Assembly: GCA_964444075.1 (NCBI GenBank)
Contig: CAYUFF010000004.1
Location: 1-43,413 of the forward strand
Direction: 5' to 3'
Origin: CAYUFF01 sp964444075
Lineage (GTDB): Archaea; Aenigmatarchaeota; Aenigmatarchaeia; CG10238-14; SCSR01
Length of the DNA stretch: 43,413 nt
Shown here piece after piece: positions 15,352 to 23,675 of this stretch. Numbering within the stretch: the stretch's first letter is position 1; every line of letters begins with the position of its first letter. A program made the position numbers and the translations under genes. The notes beneath the pieces are model-generated. The model saw only the letters and a program-made list of their open reading frames with translations, was not told the origin of the DNA and searched no databases.

Positions 15352-16206
15352 ATGGCAAACCCTTACGAAAAGCCTTTCCAAATTTCTGAGGAAGTGTTGG
15401 AGTACGCGAGAAAACTCGTCAGGAAAGAAAGGAGCTTGCTCGTTATCGCTGAAGAGGTTGAGAAAAAGATAGCCGAGCTCGGAGGAAAGCCTGCTTTTCC
15501 GGTTAACCTGAGTGTGAACGAAGTTGCAGCACATTTTACTCCCGACGTCGATAGGGACTACGAGCTTAAGGAGGGTGATTTGGTGAAGGTTGACGTAGGA
15601 ATTCACGTCGACGGTTACATCTGCGATAGAGCCTTCACGGTCTGCGTAGGAAAGTCGACGCACCCCATGATTAAAGCTTGCGAGAACGCGTTGAAGAAAG
15701 CGCTGAAAAAAGTGAAGCCAGGAGTTAAGGTTTGCGAGATATCTGAGGTCGTGGAGGAGGAGGTAAGGAAAAACGGCTACGTCCCGATAATAAACCTCTG
15801 CGGTCACGGTCTAGAGAGGTACAAGACTCACGCCGAGCCGACGATTCCGAACGTGAAGAACAACATAACCTACGAGCTGAAGGAAGGGGAAGCGATAGCG
15901 ATAGAGGTGTTCGTAACCGACGGAAGCGGGTGGGTCAAGGAGAGCAGGCCATCGTTGATCTTCAGGTTTTTGGAAGAGAAATTCACACGCTCGCCCGAGG
16001 CGAGGAAGATCCTCTCCCTCGCAAAAGAAGAGTTCAACGGCCTACCCTTCGCTAAAAGGTGGTTGAGGAAGCATATTCAATCTAACCTGAAGCTTGAGTT
16101 GGCGCTGAAAGAGCTGGTCGAGGTCGGAGCCTTGAAGGAATATCCCATCCTGAAAGAAGAATCCTCGGGGCTAGTTGCCCAAGCTGAAGAGACGGTGATA
16201 GTTTGA
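15352..16206 (+). CDS. map: Methionine aminopeptidase, type II
   Basis: A 284-aa cytoplasmic metalloprotease that removes the initiator Met. The dinuclear metal ligands are visible: D81 and D92 (VDVGIHVDGYICD), H152 (GHGLERY), E185 (AIAIEVF) and E279 near the C terminus (AQAEETVIV). H61 in NEVAAHF is the conserved substrate-site His. The insert of about 60 residues between 195 and 260 places it in the archaeal/eukaryotic type II class. The start is ATG 15352, with TATA-like ATAAATTTT about 25-35 nt upstream, suggesting a leaderless mRNA. The stop overlaps the start of the next small gene (TTGA). Confidence 0.95.
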   Translation: MANPYEKPFQISEEVLEYARKLVRKERSLLVIAEEVEKKIAELGGKPAFPVNLSVNEVAAHFTPDVDRDYELKEGDLVKVDVGIHVDGYICDRAFTVCVGKSTHPMIKACENALKKALKKVKPGVKVCEISEVVEEEVRKNGYVPIINLCGHGLERYKTHAEPTIPNVKNNITYELKEGEAIAIEVFVTDGSGWVKESRPSLIFRFLEEKFTRSPEARKILSLAKEEFNGLPFAKRWLRKHIQSNLKLELALKELVEVGALKEYPILKEESSGLVAQAEETVIV

Positions 16207-16376
16207 TTCATAAAAAGTGCGACTGGTGCGGGAGGTCCGTCAAGGAAGTTGGAAGGGTTATGAGAAAGGGAGGGTTGTTGTTGTGCAAGGAATGCAGGAA
16301 GAAGTACGAGAAAAACAGGAAGTTGAGGAGGCTCACGAAAAACTCTAGGAACCAAAGGTACAAGACCGTCTCCTAA
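16203..16376 (+). CDS. 57-aa zinc-ribbon protein
   Basis: A short frame starting TTG at 16203, overlapping the map stop codon (TTGA arrangement). It encodes a very basic protein with C-x2-C (KKCDWCGRS) near the N terminus and C-x2-C (LLCKECRKK) about 20 residues later, a classic zinc-binding pair. The C-terminal half is rich in Lys and Arg, suggesting nucleic-acid or ribosome binding. Translational coupling to map suggests a role linked to protein synthesis; that is inference. It overlaps the convergent SRP54 3' end by 4 nt. Confidence 0.7.
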   Translation: MIHKKCDWCGRSVKEVGRVMRKGGLLLCKECRKKYEKNRKLRRLTKNSRNQRYKTVS

Positions 16377-17701
16377 AAGCTTAGGCCCAAGGTCCTTGCT
16401 AGGTCTCTCAACCCCCCTCTCCGTAGCTGCTTGAGCCCTCCGAAACTTTTCATGAGCTTTTTGAAGGCGTTGTACTGATTCAACAGCTCCCTAACGTCTG
16501 CTTCACAAGTTCCGCTACCTCTAGCAATCCTTTTAATCCTACTATAGTTTATTATCGATGGGTCTCTCCTCTCTTCCGGTGTCATGGACTGGATGATCGC
16601 GACGAACTTTTTCAGCTTCTTCTCCTGCATTTCCAACAACTCTTCAGGAATTTTCATCATCCCAACTCCTGGGAGTAAGGAAAAGATTTGCTTGAGAGGC
16701 CCCATCCTCTGGAGGGATCTGATTTGCTCCATGAAATCTTCGAGCGTGAAATCGCCTTCCACGATTTTCTCAAGCTTCTCTTCCTTAACCTCTGCTTCCC
16801 TCGCCTTTTCGATCAAACTTTCCAAGTCACCCAACCCTAAGAGTCGAGAAACGAACTTTTTCGGGTCGTAAAGTTCGAGGTCCTCTATCTTTTCACCTGT
16901 ACCTATGAATTTCACTTTTGCTCCAGTGAGGTAGCAGGAGGTTAAAGCTCCACCTCCCTTGGCTGTTCCGTCCATCCTCGTAATCACAACGCCATCGATG
17001 CCGACGAGCTTATTAAACTCGCTGCTCAACCTTCCAGCAACTTTCCCTATGTCTGCCGGAATCACCAACAACGTTTCATCGGGAGAGAACGAAGATGCTA
17101 TCTGCTTGAGCTCCTCCGCAAGTTTTTCATCGAGAGCATCCCTACCAGCCGTATCCAAGAGGATTACGTCAAAATTCTTAAACCTTTTCAAACCATCCTC
17201 TATAGCCTTTAAGGGGTTTCCATCTCCATCGACGTAAACCGAAACGTGAATCTTTTCGGCAAGCTGCTTTAGCTGAACGCTTGCAGCAGGTCTATGGTAA
17301 TCTGCGCATATTATCGCGACCTTCAGCCCACGCTTCTGAAAATACCTCGCTACCTTCACTACCGTCGTCGTCTTTCCCACGCCGTAGAGACCGACGAACA
17401 TAATCCTTTTCTTCCCGCTAATTTCCCCTGGCTTCTCTCCGAGTATCCTCACGAGCTCATCGTAGAGAACTTTTATCACATGCTCCCTCAACGTCATCCC
17501 TGGGGGAACCTTTTCTTCCATGCACTTTTTCCTGAGGTTGGAGATGAAATCGAGCGTGAAAGAAACGTCTACGTCAGCATCGATAAGCGCGGCCTTTAAC
17601 TCGTTCAGAACGCTTTCAAATTCCATTTTATCGAAGGTTACGCTGGAAACGATTCTTCTCATTACCCTTTTCAACCTACCTCCAAACTCTTCCATCCTCA
17701 T
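16373..17701 (-). CDS. srp54: Signal recognition particle protein SRP54
   Basis: A 442-aa GTPase that binds 7S RNA and signal peptides for co-translational targeting to the membrane. The N domain (about 1-95) is followed by the G domain with P-loop GLYGVGKTT (G104-T112), DTAGRD, TRMDG and GTGEKIEDLE. The C-terminal Met-rich M domain (from about 310) includes SMTPEERRDPSIIN and SRIKRIARGSGT, the RNA-binding helix-turn region. Length is normal. It faces the map operon tail to tail. Confidence 0.96.
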   Translation of the reverse strand: MRMEEFGGRLKRVMRRIVSSVTFDKMEFESVLNELKAALIDADVDVSFTLDFISNLRKKCMEEKVPPGMTLREHVIKVLYDELVRILGEKPGEISGKKRIMFVGLYGVGKTTTVVKVARYFQKRGLKVAIICADYHRPAASVQLKQLAEKIHVSVYVDGDGNPLKAIEDGLKRFKNFDVILLDTAGRDALDEKLAEELKQIASSFSPDETLLVIPADIGKVAGRLSSEFNKLVGIDGVVITRMDGTAKGGGALTSCYLTGAKVKFIGTGEKIEDLELYDPKKFVSRLLGLGDLESLIEKAREAEVKEEKLEKIVEGDFTLEDFMEQIRSLQRMGPLKQIFSLLPGVGMMKIPEELLEMQEKKLKKFVAIIQSMTPEERRDPSIINYSRIKRIARGSGTCEADVRELLNQYNAFKKLMKSFGGLKQLRRGGLRDLARTLGLSF

Positions 17702-17776
17702 GAGACCACTCTATTTGATAATTCCTCTCGAAACTTTTAAAATGACAGAAAAACAAAATTTTTTAGAGGGGTAAAA

Positions 17777-19483
17777 ATGTTGACCTCCAGATTAGTTACG
17801 GTAAGTCTATGCTCAGTAGTCGCACTTTCCCTGCTCCTAGCGATAGTTTCGCTGACGCAAGCACAGGCTTTACCGATTCAACCTCCTTACAAACTAACCC
17901 CAGAAGATAAAGCTAAGCTGAAGGAAGTCTATCAAGAAATAGAGGAGAAACTGAACATAGAGGCATTACCGGCGAAGGAAAGGGTTAGGAGAATTCTCGA
18001 AAGGATGATGGAAGGAAGGGTAAACATAACTCTACCGACGCATTACATCCCAAGGTTTCCGGTATTCCCAGAAATAGTATGTCCTCCAGCGGCGTGGATG
18101 GACCTTCCTTACAAGCCCTACGTAGCGAAGTTGCGAGGAAAGGTAATGAGATACCTCGCTAAAAACAACATTAGCTTGCAGGAGTTTTGTCAGAGCGAGG
18201 AAAAAGCCAGAGAAATAGTTTCTGAGGCTTTGAAGCACATCAACGCTAGTAAAATATGCTTTGGCTTAGAAAAGGCTAGCGAGCGTTGTAAAAAGCTCAG
18301 AGCTTTGAAATGTGAAGGTATAGAAAAAGCGTTGGCGAAGTGTTACGAAAGGCTGAAAGAATGTAAGAGGAAGGAGAAAATCGTAAGGATTTTGAACGAG
18401 GCTAGGTGGAGAAAGGAAATGGAAAAGCTTAAACGCATGGTCGAGACACAAGGGGTGTTGATTTCTCAGGTTGAAAGGTCGGAAGGAACAGAAAACTCAA
18501 GTAGCGAGGCTGAAATAGCTCCAATAATCAAACCTCCGACGATGGTCAGAGGAGTGATTCCCAAATGCTACCTTGAGGAAAAGCTATGTCAGCACTTAGA
18601 GAAAAAGCTGAAGAGATGCATAATCTTCAAGGAGAAGTGCATGCCGAACTGCGAAAGACTGGATAGGTTAGCCGAGGAATGTAAAAGATTTATCCAAGAC
18701 ACGGCTTTGTTCGTTGATAAGGTAACTGAGTTAGCGATGAAGAAATGCAAGCTCGCTAACTTAACGTTGGTGATCCCAAGACCTACTAACGAAACCTTGC
18801 CGCCATCAGAAATCCTCCCGATAGTAGTGGTTACTCAACCTTTGAGTAGCGATGAAGAAAAAACTCTCTCTGGCATGGTGAGCAAGCTCAGGAAAGTCTA
18901 TGAAGGTAACAGGACTTGGATTTATAGGGGTTTCGTAAGGGCTAGCGATATGGAAAAGGTAAGGGAGCTTGAATTCGTCAAGGCTGTGAAGGTCGACCAC
19001 TTGCTCAGGAGTGTGATGAAGGGAGCTATCAAGAAAACACTCCCAAGGGTTCCGAAAATTGCGGAGAAACTAGGCACGTTGCTCCCGCGGTTAGAGCATC
19101 TCAAAGAAACTGAGGTTGATGAGGAGGTTAAACCAGTCATCGAGGACGTTGAGGCCAACGTCGTTAACGTGACCGAAGACTTAGCCAAGAAAGAAGACGA
19201 GGAGAAGAGGAGAGGTATAGGTTACAAAATACTGAAATTCCTTGGTTTGAAGGCTGGGCAGGAGAAGAAGGATGCTGAATTCCTTAAGAAAAGAGCTGAA
19301 GCGTTGAAAGGTGTTAGAGCAAGGCTCAAGAAGATAGCCGAAATTCAAGCAAGTCCTGTGGTCAAGGCTTTGATGATGGAGGAGATAAAGAAGCTCGACG
19401 AAACGATAAAATCGATAGAAAAGAAAGCAGCCGAGAAGAGAAGGAGGGCTTTTGGTTTGTGGAGCTTCCTGGGGTTGAGATAA
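17777..19483 (+). CDS. Large secreted Cys-rich, helical protein, function unknown
   Basis: A 568-aa protein with a signal peptide (hydrophobic residues about 5-28, ending LTQAQA) and no further membrane segment. Residues about 45-320 are helical and carry many cysteines in short-spaced pairs (KICFGLEKASERCKKLRALKC, KCYERLKEC, KCYLEEKLCQHL, KCMPNC). These could form a disulfide-stapled helical bundle. Six potential N-glycosylation sites occur (NIS, NAS, NLT, NET, NRT, NVT). Residues about 360-410 resemble a small alpha/beta domain. The C terminus is a charged coiled coil ending in GLWSFLGLR. The RBS-like AGAGGGG precedes ATG 17777. No known family is recognised. Confidence 0.7.
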   Translation: MLTSRLVTVSLCSVVALSLLLAIVSLTQAQALPIQPPYKLTPEDKAKLKEVYQEIEEKLNIEALPAKERVRRILERMMEGRVNITLPTHYIPRFPVFPEIVCPPAAWMDLPYKPYVAKLRGKVMRYLAKNNISLQEFCQSEEKAREIVSEALKHINASKICFGLEKASERCKKLRALKCEGIEKALAKCYERLKECKRKEKIVRILNEARWRKEMEKLKRMVETQGVLISQVERSEGTENSSSEAEIAPIIKPPTMVRGVIPKCYLEEKLCQHLEKKLKRCIIFKEKCMPNCERLDRLAEECKRFIQDTALFVDKVTELAMKKCKLANLTLVIPRPTNETLPPSEILPIVVVTQPLSSDEEKTLSGMVSKLRKVYEGNRTWIYRGFVRASDMEKVRELEFVKAVKVDHLLRSVMKGAIKKTLPRVPKIAEKLGTLLPRLEHLKETEVDEEVKPVIEDVEANVVNVTEDLAKKEDEEKRRGIGYKILKFLGLKAGQEKKDAEFLKKRAEALKGVRARLKKIAEIQASPVVKALMMEEIKKLDETIKSIEKKAAEKRRRAFGLWSFLGLR

Positions 19484-19514
19484 AGTATCGATAGCGGAAG
19501 CGAAAAAATTGGTT

Positions 19515-19540
19515 CGAATTTTCTGTTTTTTATTTTTGCG
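19515..19540 (+). terminator. T-rich tract after the secreted-protein gene
   Basis: AATTTTCTGTTTTTTATTTTTG begins about 32 nt after the stop at 19483, typical of an archaeal oligo-T terminator. Confidence 0.35.
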
Positions 19541-19557
19541 GTAAATTTACTTTATAG

Positions 19558-19791
19558 AGGAGTTGTACGAAAGTTGGGAAGAGGGCAGAGAGGCTGCCGA
19601 AAGACGTGGAGTTAGACTTCGAGAGTAAAGAGTTCGACTTAGCAATCTTTCACGCAGAGCAGGCAGCCCAACTCTTCTTGAAATCTAAAATTCTTTCCCT
19701 CGGTGTACAATTTCCGAAAATCTACGAGATTTCTGAGCTCATGAAGATACTCCACCAACTGGGTATGAAGAGGTTAAAAGTTAAGAAGTAG
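19558..19791 (+). pseudogene. Truncated HEPN-domain protein
   Basis: The frame encodes VGKRAERLPKDVELDF and then EFDLAIFHAEQAAQLFLKSK, the signature helix of the HEPN family that usually pairs with a nucleotidyltransferase. It ends after only about 60 more residues at TAA-type stop 19789-19791 and lacks the second half and the R-x4-H motif. The only good in-frame start is GTG 19606, which drops the first helix. Upstream codons have no start before a TAG at 19555-19557. No partner gene is present, so this looks like a remnant. Confidence 0.6.
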
Positions 19792-19808
19792 AGCCGATAA
19801 CTTTAATT

Positions 19809-20021
19809 ATGGGAAAGAAGGATTTTCCCTTATACACCCTAGAAAGGCTTCTTAAGAAAGCTGGGGCAGAGAGGGTTTCGCCTTCCGCGGCCGAGGAGTT
19901 GAGAGAAATTCTCGTAGACCTCGTTGAGAGGATAACTGAGGACGCCGTCATGCTGGCGAGGCATGCGAAAAGGGTCACGGTGAAGAGGGAAGACATAAGG
20001 CTTGTGGCGAAGAACCTCTAG
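19809..20021 (+). CDS. Archaeal histone
   Basis: A 70-aa protein forming a single histone fold: helix 1 (LYTLERLLKKAGAERVS), the long helix 2 (AAEELREILVDLVERITEDAVMLARHA) and helix 3 (KREDIRLVAKNL). DNA-contacting features include KRVTVKREDI. It packages DNA as dimers and larger stacks. It has no tail. The ATG is preceded by AT-rich sequence with AACTTTAATT. It sits just upstream of aIF5A but is probably transcribed separately. Confidence 0.95.
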   Translation: MGKKDFPLYTLERLLKKAGAERVSPSAAEELREILVDLVERITEDAVMLARHAKRVTVKREDIRLVAKNL

Positions 20022-20105
20022 AAATTTTCAGGGGGTTGTTTTAATCCTTTACCGGGACACAAAAGCCGATAACGTTAAAAACGCTTCAAAGCAATAAAGT
20101 AATTT

Positions 20106-20495
20106 ATGGAGAAGACTACCGCGAGCATCAAAGACATGAAGCCTGGTAGTTTTATCATCATAGAAGACGCCCCTTGCAGGGTAGAGAAGGTTAGCGTCTC
20201 GGCACCGGGGAAGCACGGAGCGGCAAAGGTGAGGGTCGAAGCTATAGGTTTGCTGGACGGAAGGAGGAGGAGCATAGTGAAGCCGGCCGACGAAACCGTT
20301 GAGGTTCCGATAATCCTCAGGAAAACGGCGCAAGTGTTAGCTATTATGGGAGACAACGCGCAGATAATGGACCTGAACACCTACGAGGTCTTCGAGCTTC
20401 CGATACCCGAGGAAATTAGGGAGCAAGTACAGCCAGGGAAAGAGGTCGCGTACTACGAGGTGGCTGGCGTTAAGACGTTGAAGCCCGTAAAGTAG
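20106..20495 (+). CDS. eif5a: Translation initiation factor aIF5A
   Basis: A 129-aa factor that helps ribosomes past difficult peptide bonds. The hypusination loop SAPGKHGAAK is intact, with the Lys that deoxyhypusine synthase modifies. An N-terminal SH3-like domain (residues 1-68) is followed by an OB-fold (VEVPIILRKTAQVLAIMG and NTYEVFELPIPEEI). Length is normal. Confidence 0.96.
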   Translation: MEKTTASIKDMKPGSFIIIEDAPCRVEKVSVSAPGKHGAAKVRVEAIGLLDGRRRSIVKPADETVEVPIILRKTAQVLAIMGDNAQIMDLNTYEVFELPIPEEIREQVQPGKEVAYYEVAGVKTLKPVK

Positions 20496-20507
20496 CTTTT
20501 CAAACGC

Positions 20508-21362
20508 TCAGTAGAAGAGGAAAAGGTAAAGTATGACTGTATCGATGAAAGCGCCTATTACAGCTCCGAGAGCAGGTTGGGTTAGTAGGTACGTCTCTAC
20601 CATGGCCGCTAAGAAAATCAGGATGGCCGCGAGTGCCAGTATTTGGAAACAATCCTTTACGATGAAGGAGAGGTGCTTAACCCCCTTTTTCGTCAGCGCC
20701 GCCGAGAGTACGCTGCCGCTGATGACCGCCAGGAAATACGCGAGAAACTCCGGAAAACCGTGGGGGAAGTAGGCGGAGGTAGCGTAGAAAATTCCGAAGA
20801 GGTTTTTCGATTCTATTCCGATGGCCACGGAAAGTAGCGTGGCGTTCCAAGCCAACACGAAGACGGCCCCGGCGCTGATTAGTATCGCCAGTAAAAAGCT
20901 CAGGATTAGGACCGTCAGGTTGTTTGAGAGGATTTTCCAGAAATGGGTAGACGAGAAGAAGGTCGGCAAGAAAGCCCCCCTTATGGCCTCTATCTCCTTT
21001 ATCTGCTCCTGAAAGATTTTCGCCGAAATATCTCGCGGTAGCATCACGAAGACTATCGAATACGTCAGCACGATACCCAAGAAGAAGGAAAGGTAGATTT
21101 CGGTTATCCTCCTGTGCCTCCTAAAAATACTTATCTTTTTGTTCCACCTGAGCTCGTCCAAAGCTTCCTCCGTCTTAGAAAGCTCGTACATGAAGGGGAA
21201 GGATATTATCGTTATGAGCATCGTCGTGAAGATTCCCGTGAACTTCTTGAACACGATGAAACTCGTAAGCAAAGCTACGAGAGAAATTATTTGGGCTGAG
21301 GCGAAGACCCATAGTAGGTTGCTCCTGGCTTCCTTCACGGAGATTATCCTTTCGACCACCAC
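20508..21362 (-). CDS. SpoIIM-like integral membrane protein
   Basis: A 284-aa protein with six to seven hydrophobic segments. The block ILSNNLTVLILSF followed by SAYFPHGFPEFLAYFLAVISG matches the core of the SpoIIM (DUF95) family, widespread in archaea and of unknown function there. The start is GTG 21362 in a run GTG GTG GTC, so the exact codon is uncertain. It is convergent with aIF5A (12 nt apart) and divergent from the anchored protein at 21400. Confidence 0.8.
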   Translation of the reverse strand: MVVERIISVKEARSNLLWVFASAQIISLVALLTSFIVFKKFTGIFTTMLITIISFPFMYELSKTEEALDELRWNKKISIFRRHRRITEIYLSFFLGIVLTYSIVFVMLPRDISAKIFQEQIKEIEAIRGAFLPTFFSSTHFWKILSNNLTVLILSFLLAILISAGAVFVLAWNATLLSVAIGIESKNLFGIFYATSAYFPHGFPEFLAYFLAVISGSVLSAALTKKGVKHLSFIVKDCFQILALAAILIFLAAMVETYLLTQPALGAVIGAFIDTVILYLFLFY

Positions 21363-21399
21363 GTTTAAAAATTAATCGCTGGAAGAAAAAGTTATTTAC

Positions 21400-21861
21400 A
21401 TGGGGTTGAAGTTTGGAAAAACGGTCTACGCGGCCTTGGCGATTTTGGTACTCTACGTAACCTCCACCCTCTTCGTAGGAATAAGGGGATTACCGTTTTT
21501 CCACACTCCGAAAAAGTTTCCGTTAGCAGAGAACATCGTCAACAGGAGCCTCTCCGAGGAAGAAAGAGACTACCTCCTGAGGAAGGGCACGACGATCGTA
21601 AGGTTTGAATTCGACGAATGTGAAGGGGGTTGTCGAAAGATTAGGTCTTTACTCGAGGACCTCGCCAGCTCGGAGAAGGAGCAAGTTTTCCTGGAGGAGA
21701 TTAAGGTGAACGGCCTTGGAAAAAGCTTTTGGGTTAGGATAACGAATCTTTACAAGGGCGAGAGCAACCTCTACTCTCCATCCGAAAACGAAACTCTCGA
21801 TGCGGTGTGCAACCTGATGGCGAAGCCTCCACTAACTCTTTGCGCTTTGAGGGGCGTATAA
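21400..21861 (+). CDS. Membrane-anchored protein with a C-x3-C motif, function unknown
   Basis: A 153-aa protein with an N-terminal hydrophobic anchor (about residues 8-28) and an outside domain. The pattern TTIVRFEFDECEGGCRKIRSLLEDLA resembles the beta1-loop-alpha1 start of a thioredoxin fold with CEGGC in the place of the active-site pair. Two further cysteines (AVCNLM and TLCALR) lie at the C terminus. A redox function is possible but not shown. It is followed 28 nt later by the MscS-like gene. Confidence 0.65.
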   Translation: MGLKFGKTVYAALAILVLYVTSTLFVGIRGLPFFHTPKKFPLAENIVNRSLSEEERDYLLRKGTTIVRFEFDECEGGCRKIRSLLEDLASSEKEQVFLEEIKVNGLGKSFWVRITNLYKGESNLYSPSENETLDAVCNLMAKPPLTLCALRGV

Positions 21862-21892
21862 ATTTTTAGTTGGAATCCATAAGATTTTCTTG

Positions 21893-22555
21893 ATGGGAAA
21901 CTACACCCTCACGGGCATTTTGGGAGTCGAAAGTTTGGGAGAAGCGGTGAGGAATTACCTCTTGTTTAATCTCGTGCCAGCGTTTCTATTCCTGGTAGCG
22001 GGTTTTCTCGTGGGAAAGTTCGTGGGAGAAGTCCTCAGGAGGGCTCTCGTGAAATTAAAAATAGACGCGTACTTCGCGAGGGACGGTAGGGTAAGGTTCA
22101 GGATGAGCGAATTCCTCTCTATGGTAACGAAGTGGGGCATCTACCTCTTAGCGGTATGGTTCGCTGTCGACCAATTGCAGGTACAACCCCTGAGTCAACT
22201 ACTCGAAAAAATCGTGCTGGAATTCTTGCCAGGGATAATCAAAGCCATACTCATCATAGTTTGCGGTTACTTTATCGCTGAGTACGTGAAAGAAAGGGTC
22301 GAGGAGATAGGGGTGGTGTATTCCGACGTGGTTTCAGCGGCGGTGTTCTGGCTAATCGTTTACATAGCGGTCGCGATGGCTCTACCGCTGGTAGGTATAC
22401 CGGCGACCCTCGTGAACAACATACTGCTCATCACCCTCGCATCCCTAGGAGGAGGTTTCGCCATCGCGATAGGGCTGGGGTTGAAGGACGTAATCTCTGA
22501 GATGGCGAGGGAGCACTTGAAAGCCATGAAAAGGAAGAGGAAGGTCAGAGGATAA
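21893..22555 (+). CDS. MscS-like membrane protein (conserved TM-helix repeat)
   Basis: About 220 aa with five hydrophobic segments and no soluble beta domain. The last helix, LASLGGGFAIAIGLGLKDVI, is the conserved pore-type helix of the MscS/CmpX group. The repeat-like segment LVPAFLFLVAGFLVGKFVGEVLRR is the other conserved TM-helix module. It may be a channel or a stress-related membrane protein. ATG 21893 was chosen; TTG 21890 directly before it is also possible. TATAAATTTTT at 21857-21867 lies about 30 nt upstream, indicating a leaderless mRNA. The end overlaps the recombinase gene by 11 nt. Confidence 0.72.
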   Translation: MGNYTLTGILGVESLGEAVRNYLLFNLVPAFLFLVAGFLVGKFVGEVLRRALVKLKIDAYFARDGRVRFRMSEFLSMVTKWGIYLLAVWFAVDQLQVQPLSQLLEKIVLEFLPGIIKAILIIVCGYFIAEYVKERVEEIGVVYSDVVSAAVFWLIVYIAVAMALPLVGIPATLVNNILLITLASLGGGFAIAIGLGLKDVISEMAREHLKAMKRKRKVRG

Positions 22556-23450
22556 GGTTCTGCATACCCTTCAGGTACCAGCTCTTGAGCTGCTCTTCCG
22601 TGTAAAGCTCGTACTCGTCGGACAAGTACCTTTTATGACCGACAAGCCTATCCACGATGGGACCGGGTACCCCTGCTGAGATCATCTGTGTCTTGAACCA
22701 TTTCCTGAGCAAGTGGGGGTGCAGCGTGTACCTCTTCCCGACCTTCTTCGCTACCCTTTTGAAGGCGTTGCTGATGATGTAGTGGACGTTCTGGTAGGTC
22801 ATCCTCCCTCCCTTGGAGGTCGCTACCAAAAAAGATTCTTCAGTCATTTCCTCCTTTTTCCCCCTCCTCTCCAGGTATGCGAGCAGCTCGTCCTTGGCTT
22901 GGGTGGAGATGAAGGTTACCCTCGCTTTTCTCTCCTTGGCGCCGGCTCCTCTAATCCTTACGATGGGAGGGTGCGATGAGAGGTCGACGTCCCCAAGCCT
23001 GAGCTGGATTAGTTCGCTGACTCTCATTCCGGAAGAGGAAAGCAGCAGTATGCAAACCCTCGCTTTCAGGCTGGAAGCTTCCAAGACCTTCCTGAGTTCC
23101 TCCCTGGAAGGTAGGGTGTCCTCGTGGAGGGTGTAAGTCTTTATCGCGGGCGTTTCCACCCTTATCCCGTTGGCCGAGAAAAATTTCTTGACGCCGGCGA
23201 CCCATGTAGCTACGGACTTGGGGGCGAGGTCTTTGCTGGCTATCTCTATCGCGTAGTCTCTGACGAGCTTACTCGCGTCTTCCTCCCCCCTCCTCACCCT
23301 TTCGACGAGCTCGTCCGGGTCACAGGCTCCGCAAAACTCGAAAAAACTCTTCAAGCTCTTGAGATAAGTGAGCTCGGTATTCCTGCTCCTCGTGAGGAGT
23401 TTCAACTCACCGAGCATCCTCCTGACGGAATCGAACTCTTCGAGCTTCAT
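22545..23450 (-). CDS. Tyrosine recombinase (XerC/D or archaeal XerA type)
   Basis: A 301-aa site-specific recombinase. A SAM-like DNA-binding N domain (TYLKSLKSFFEF) is followed by the catalytic domain with Arg I (GMRVSELIQL), H-x-x-R (HPHLLRKWF), the second His (VGHKRYL) and the nucleophile Tyr (EYELYTEEQL). All catalytic residues are present. Length suits XerA, which resolves chromosome dimers in archaea, though a mobile-element integrase is not excluded. The start is ATG 23448-23450, giving MKLEEFDSVRRM; the longer frame to 23570 adds unrelated residues. It lies 225 nt from a tRNA-Phe gene. Confidence 0.88.
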   Translation of the reverse strand: MKLEEFDSVRRMLGELKLLTRSRNTELTYLKSLKSFFEFCGACDPDELVERVRRGEEDASKLVRDYAIEIASKDLAPKSVATWVAGVKKFFSANGIRVETPAIKTYTLHEDTLPSREELRKVLEASSLKARVCILLLSSSGMRVSELIQLRLGDVDLSSHPPIVRIRGAGAKERKARVTFISTQAKDELLAYLERRGKKEEMTEESFLVATSKGGRMTYQNVHYIISNAFKRVAKKVGKRYTLHPHLLRKWFKTQMISAGVPGPIVDRLVGHKRYLSDEYELYTEEQLKSWYLKGMQNLIL

Positions 23451-23489
23451 CTTTCCACGTAAAAATTTTTTACGGAAGCACAAAAAAGT

Positions 23490-23650
23490 GAGCTGTAAAC
23501 GTTCAACCGCGAGAACGTCAACAAGCTGGCGGAGAGACTTTCTTTTACAAAACGTTAGCCCTATGCTCACGTACGGGCTTAGTCGCGACAGCCAAAAGGA
23601 GGTTCATTCCGGGTTACACTCCCTAACCAGGCTTCGCGGCGGAGCCATCG
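23490..23650 (+). ncRNA. Candidate structured RNA between the recombinase and tRNA-Phe
   Basis: This gap holds no convincing CDS but four local hairpins in a row: ACGTTC/GAACGT (23499-23504 with 23513-23518), AGCCC/GGGCT (23557-23561 with 23575-23579), GGTTA/TAACC (23612-23616 with 23624-23628) and GGCTTCG-CGG-CGGAGCC (23630-23646). A TATA-like stretch (23459-23472, AAAAATTTTTTA) precedes it on the plus strand at a fitting distance. It does not match what I remember of RNase P, SRP or 5S RNA. Strand and ends are uncertain. Confidence 0.35.
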
Positions 23651-23675
23651 ACTTCAGTGGGGGGAGGATGTCACG

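Noticed and set aside
23490..23650. RNase P RNA, SRP RNA or 5S rRNA
   Set aside because: The conserved core sequences I know for these RNAs were not found on either strand.
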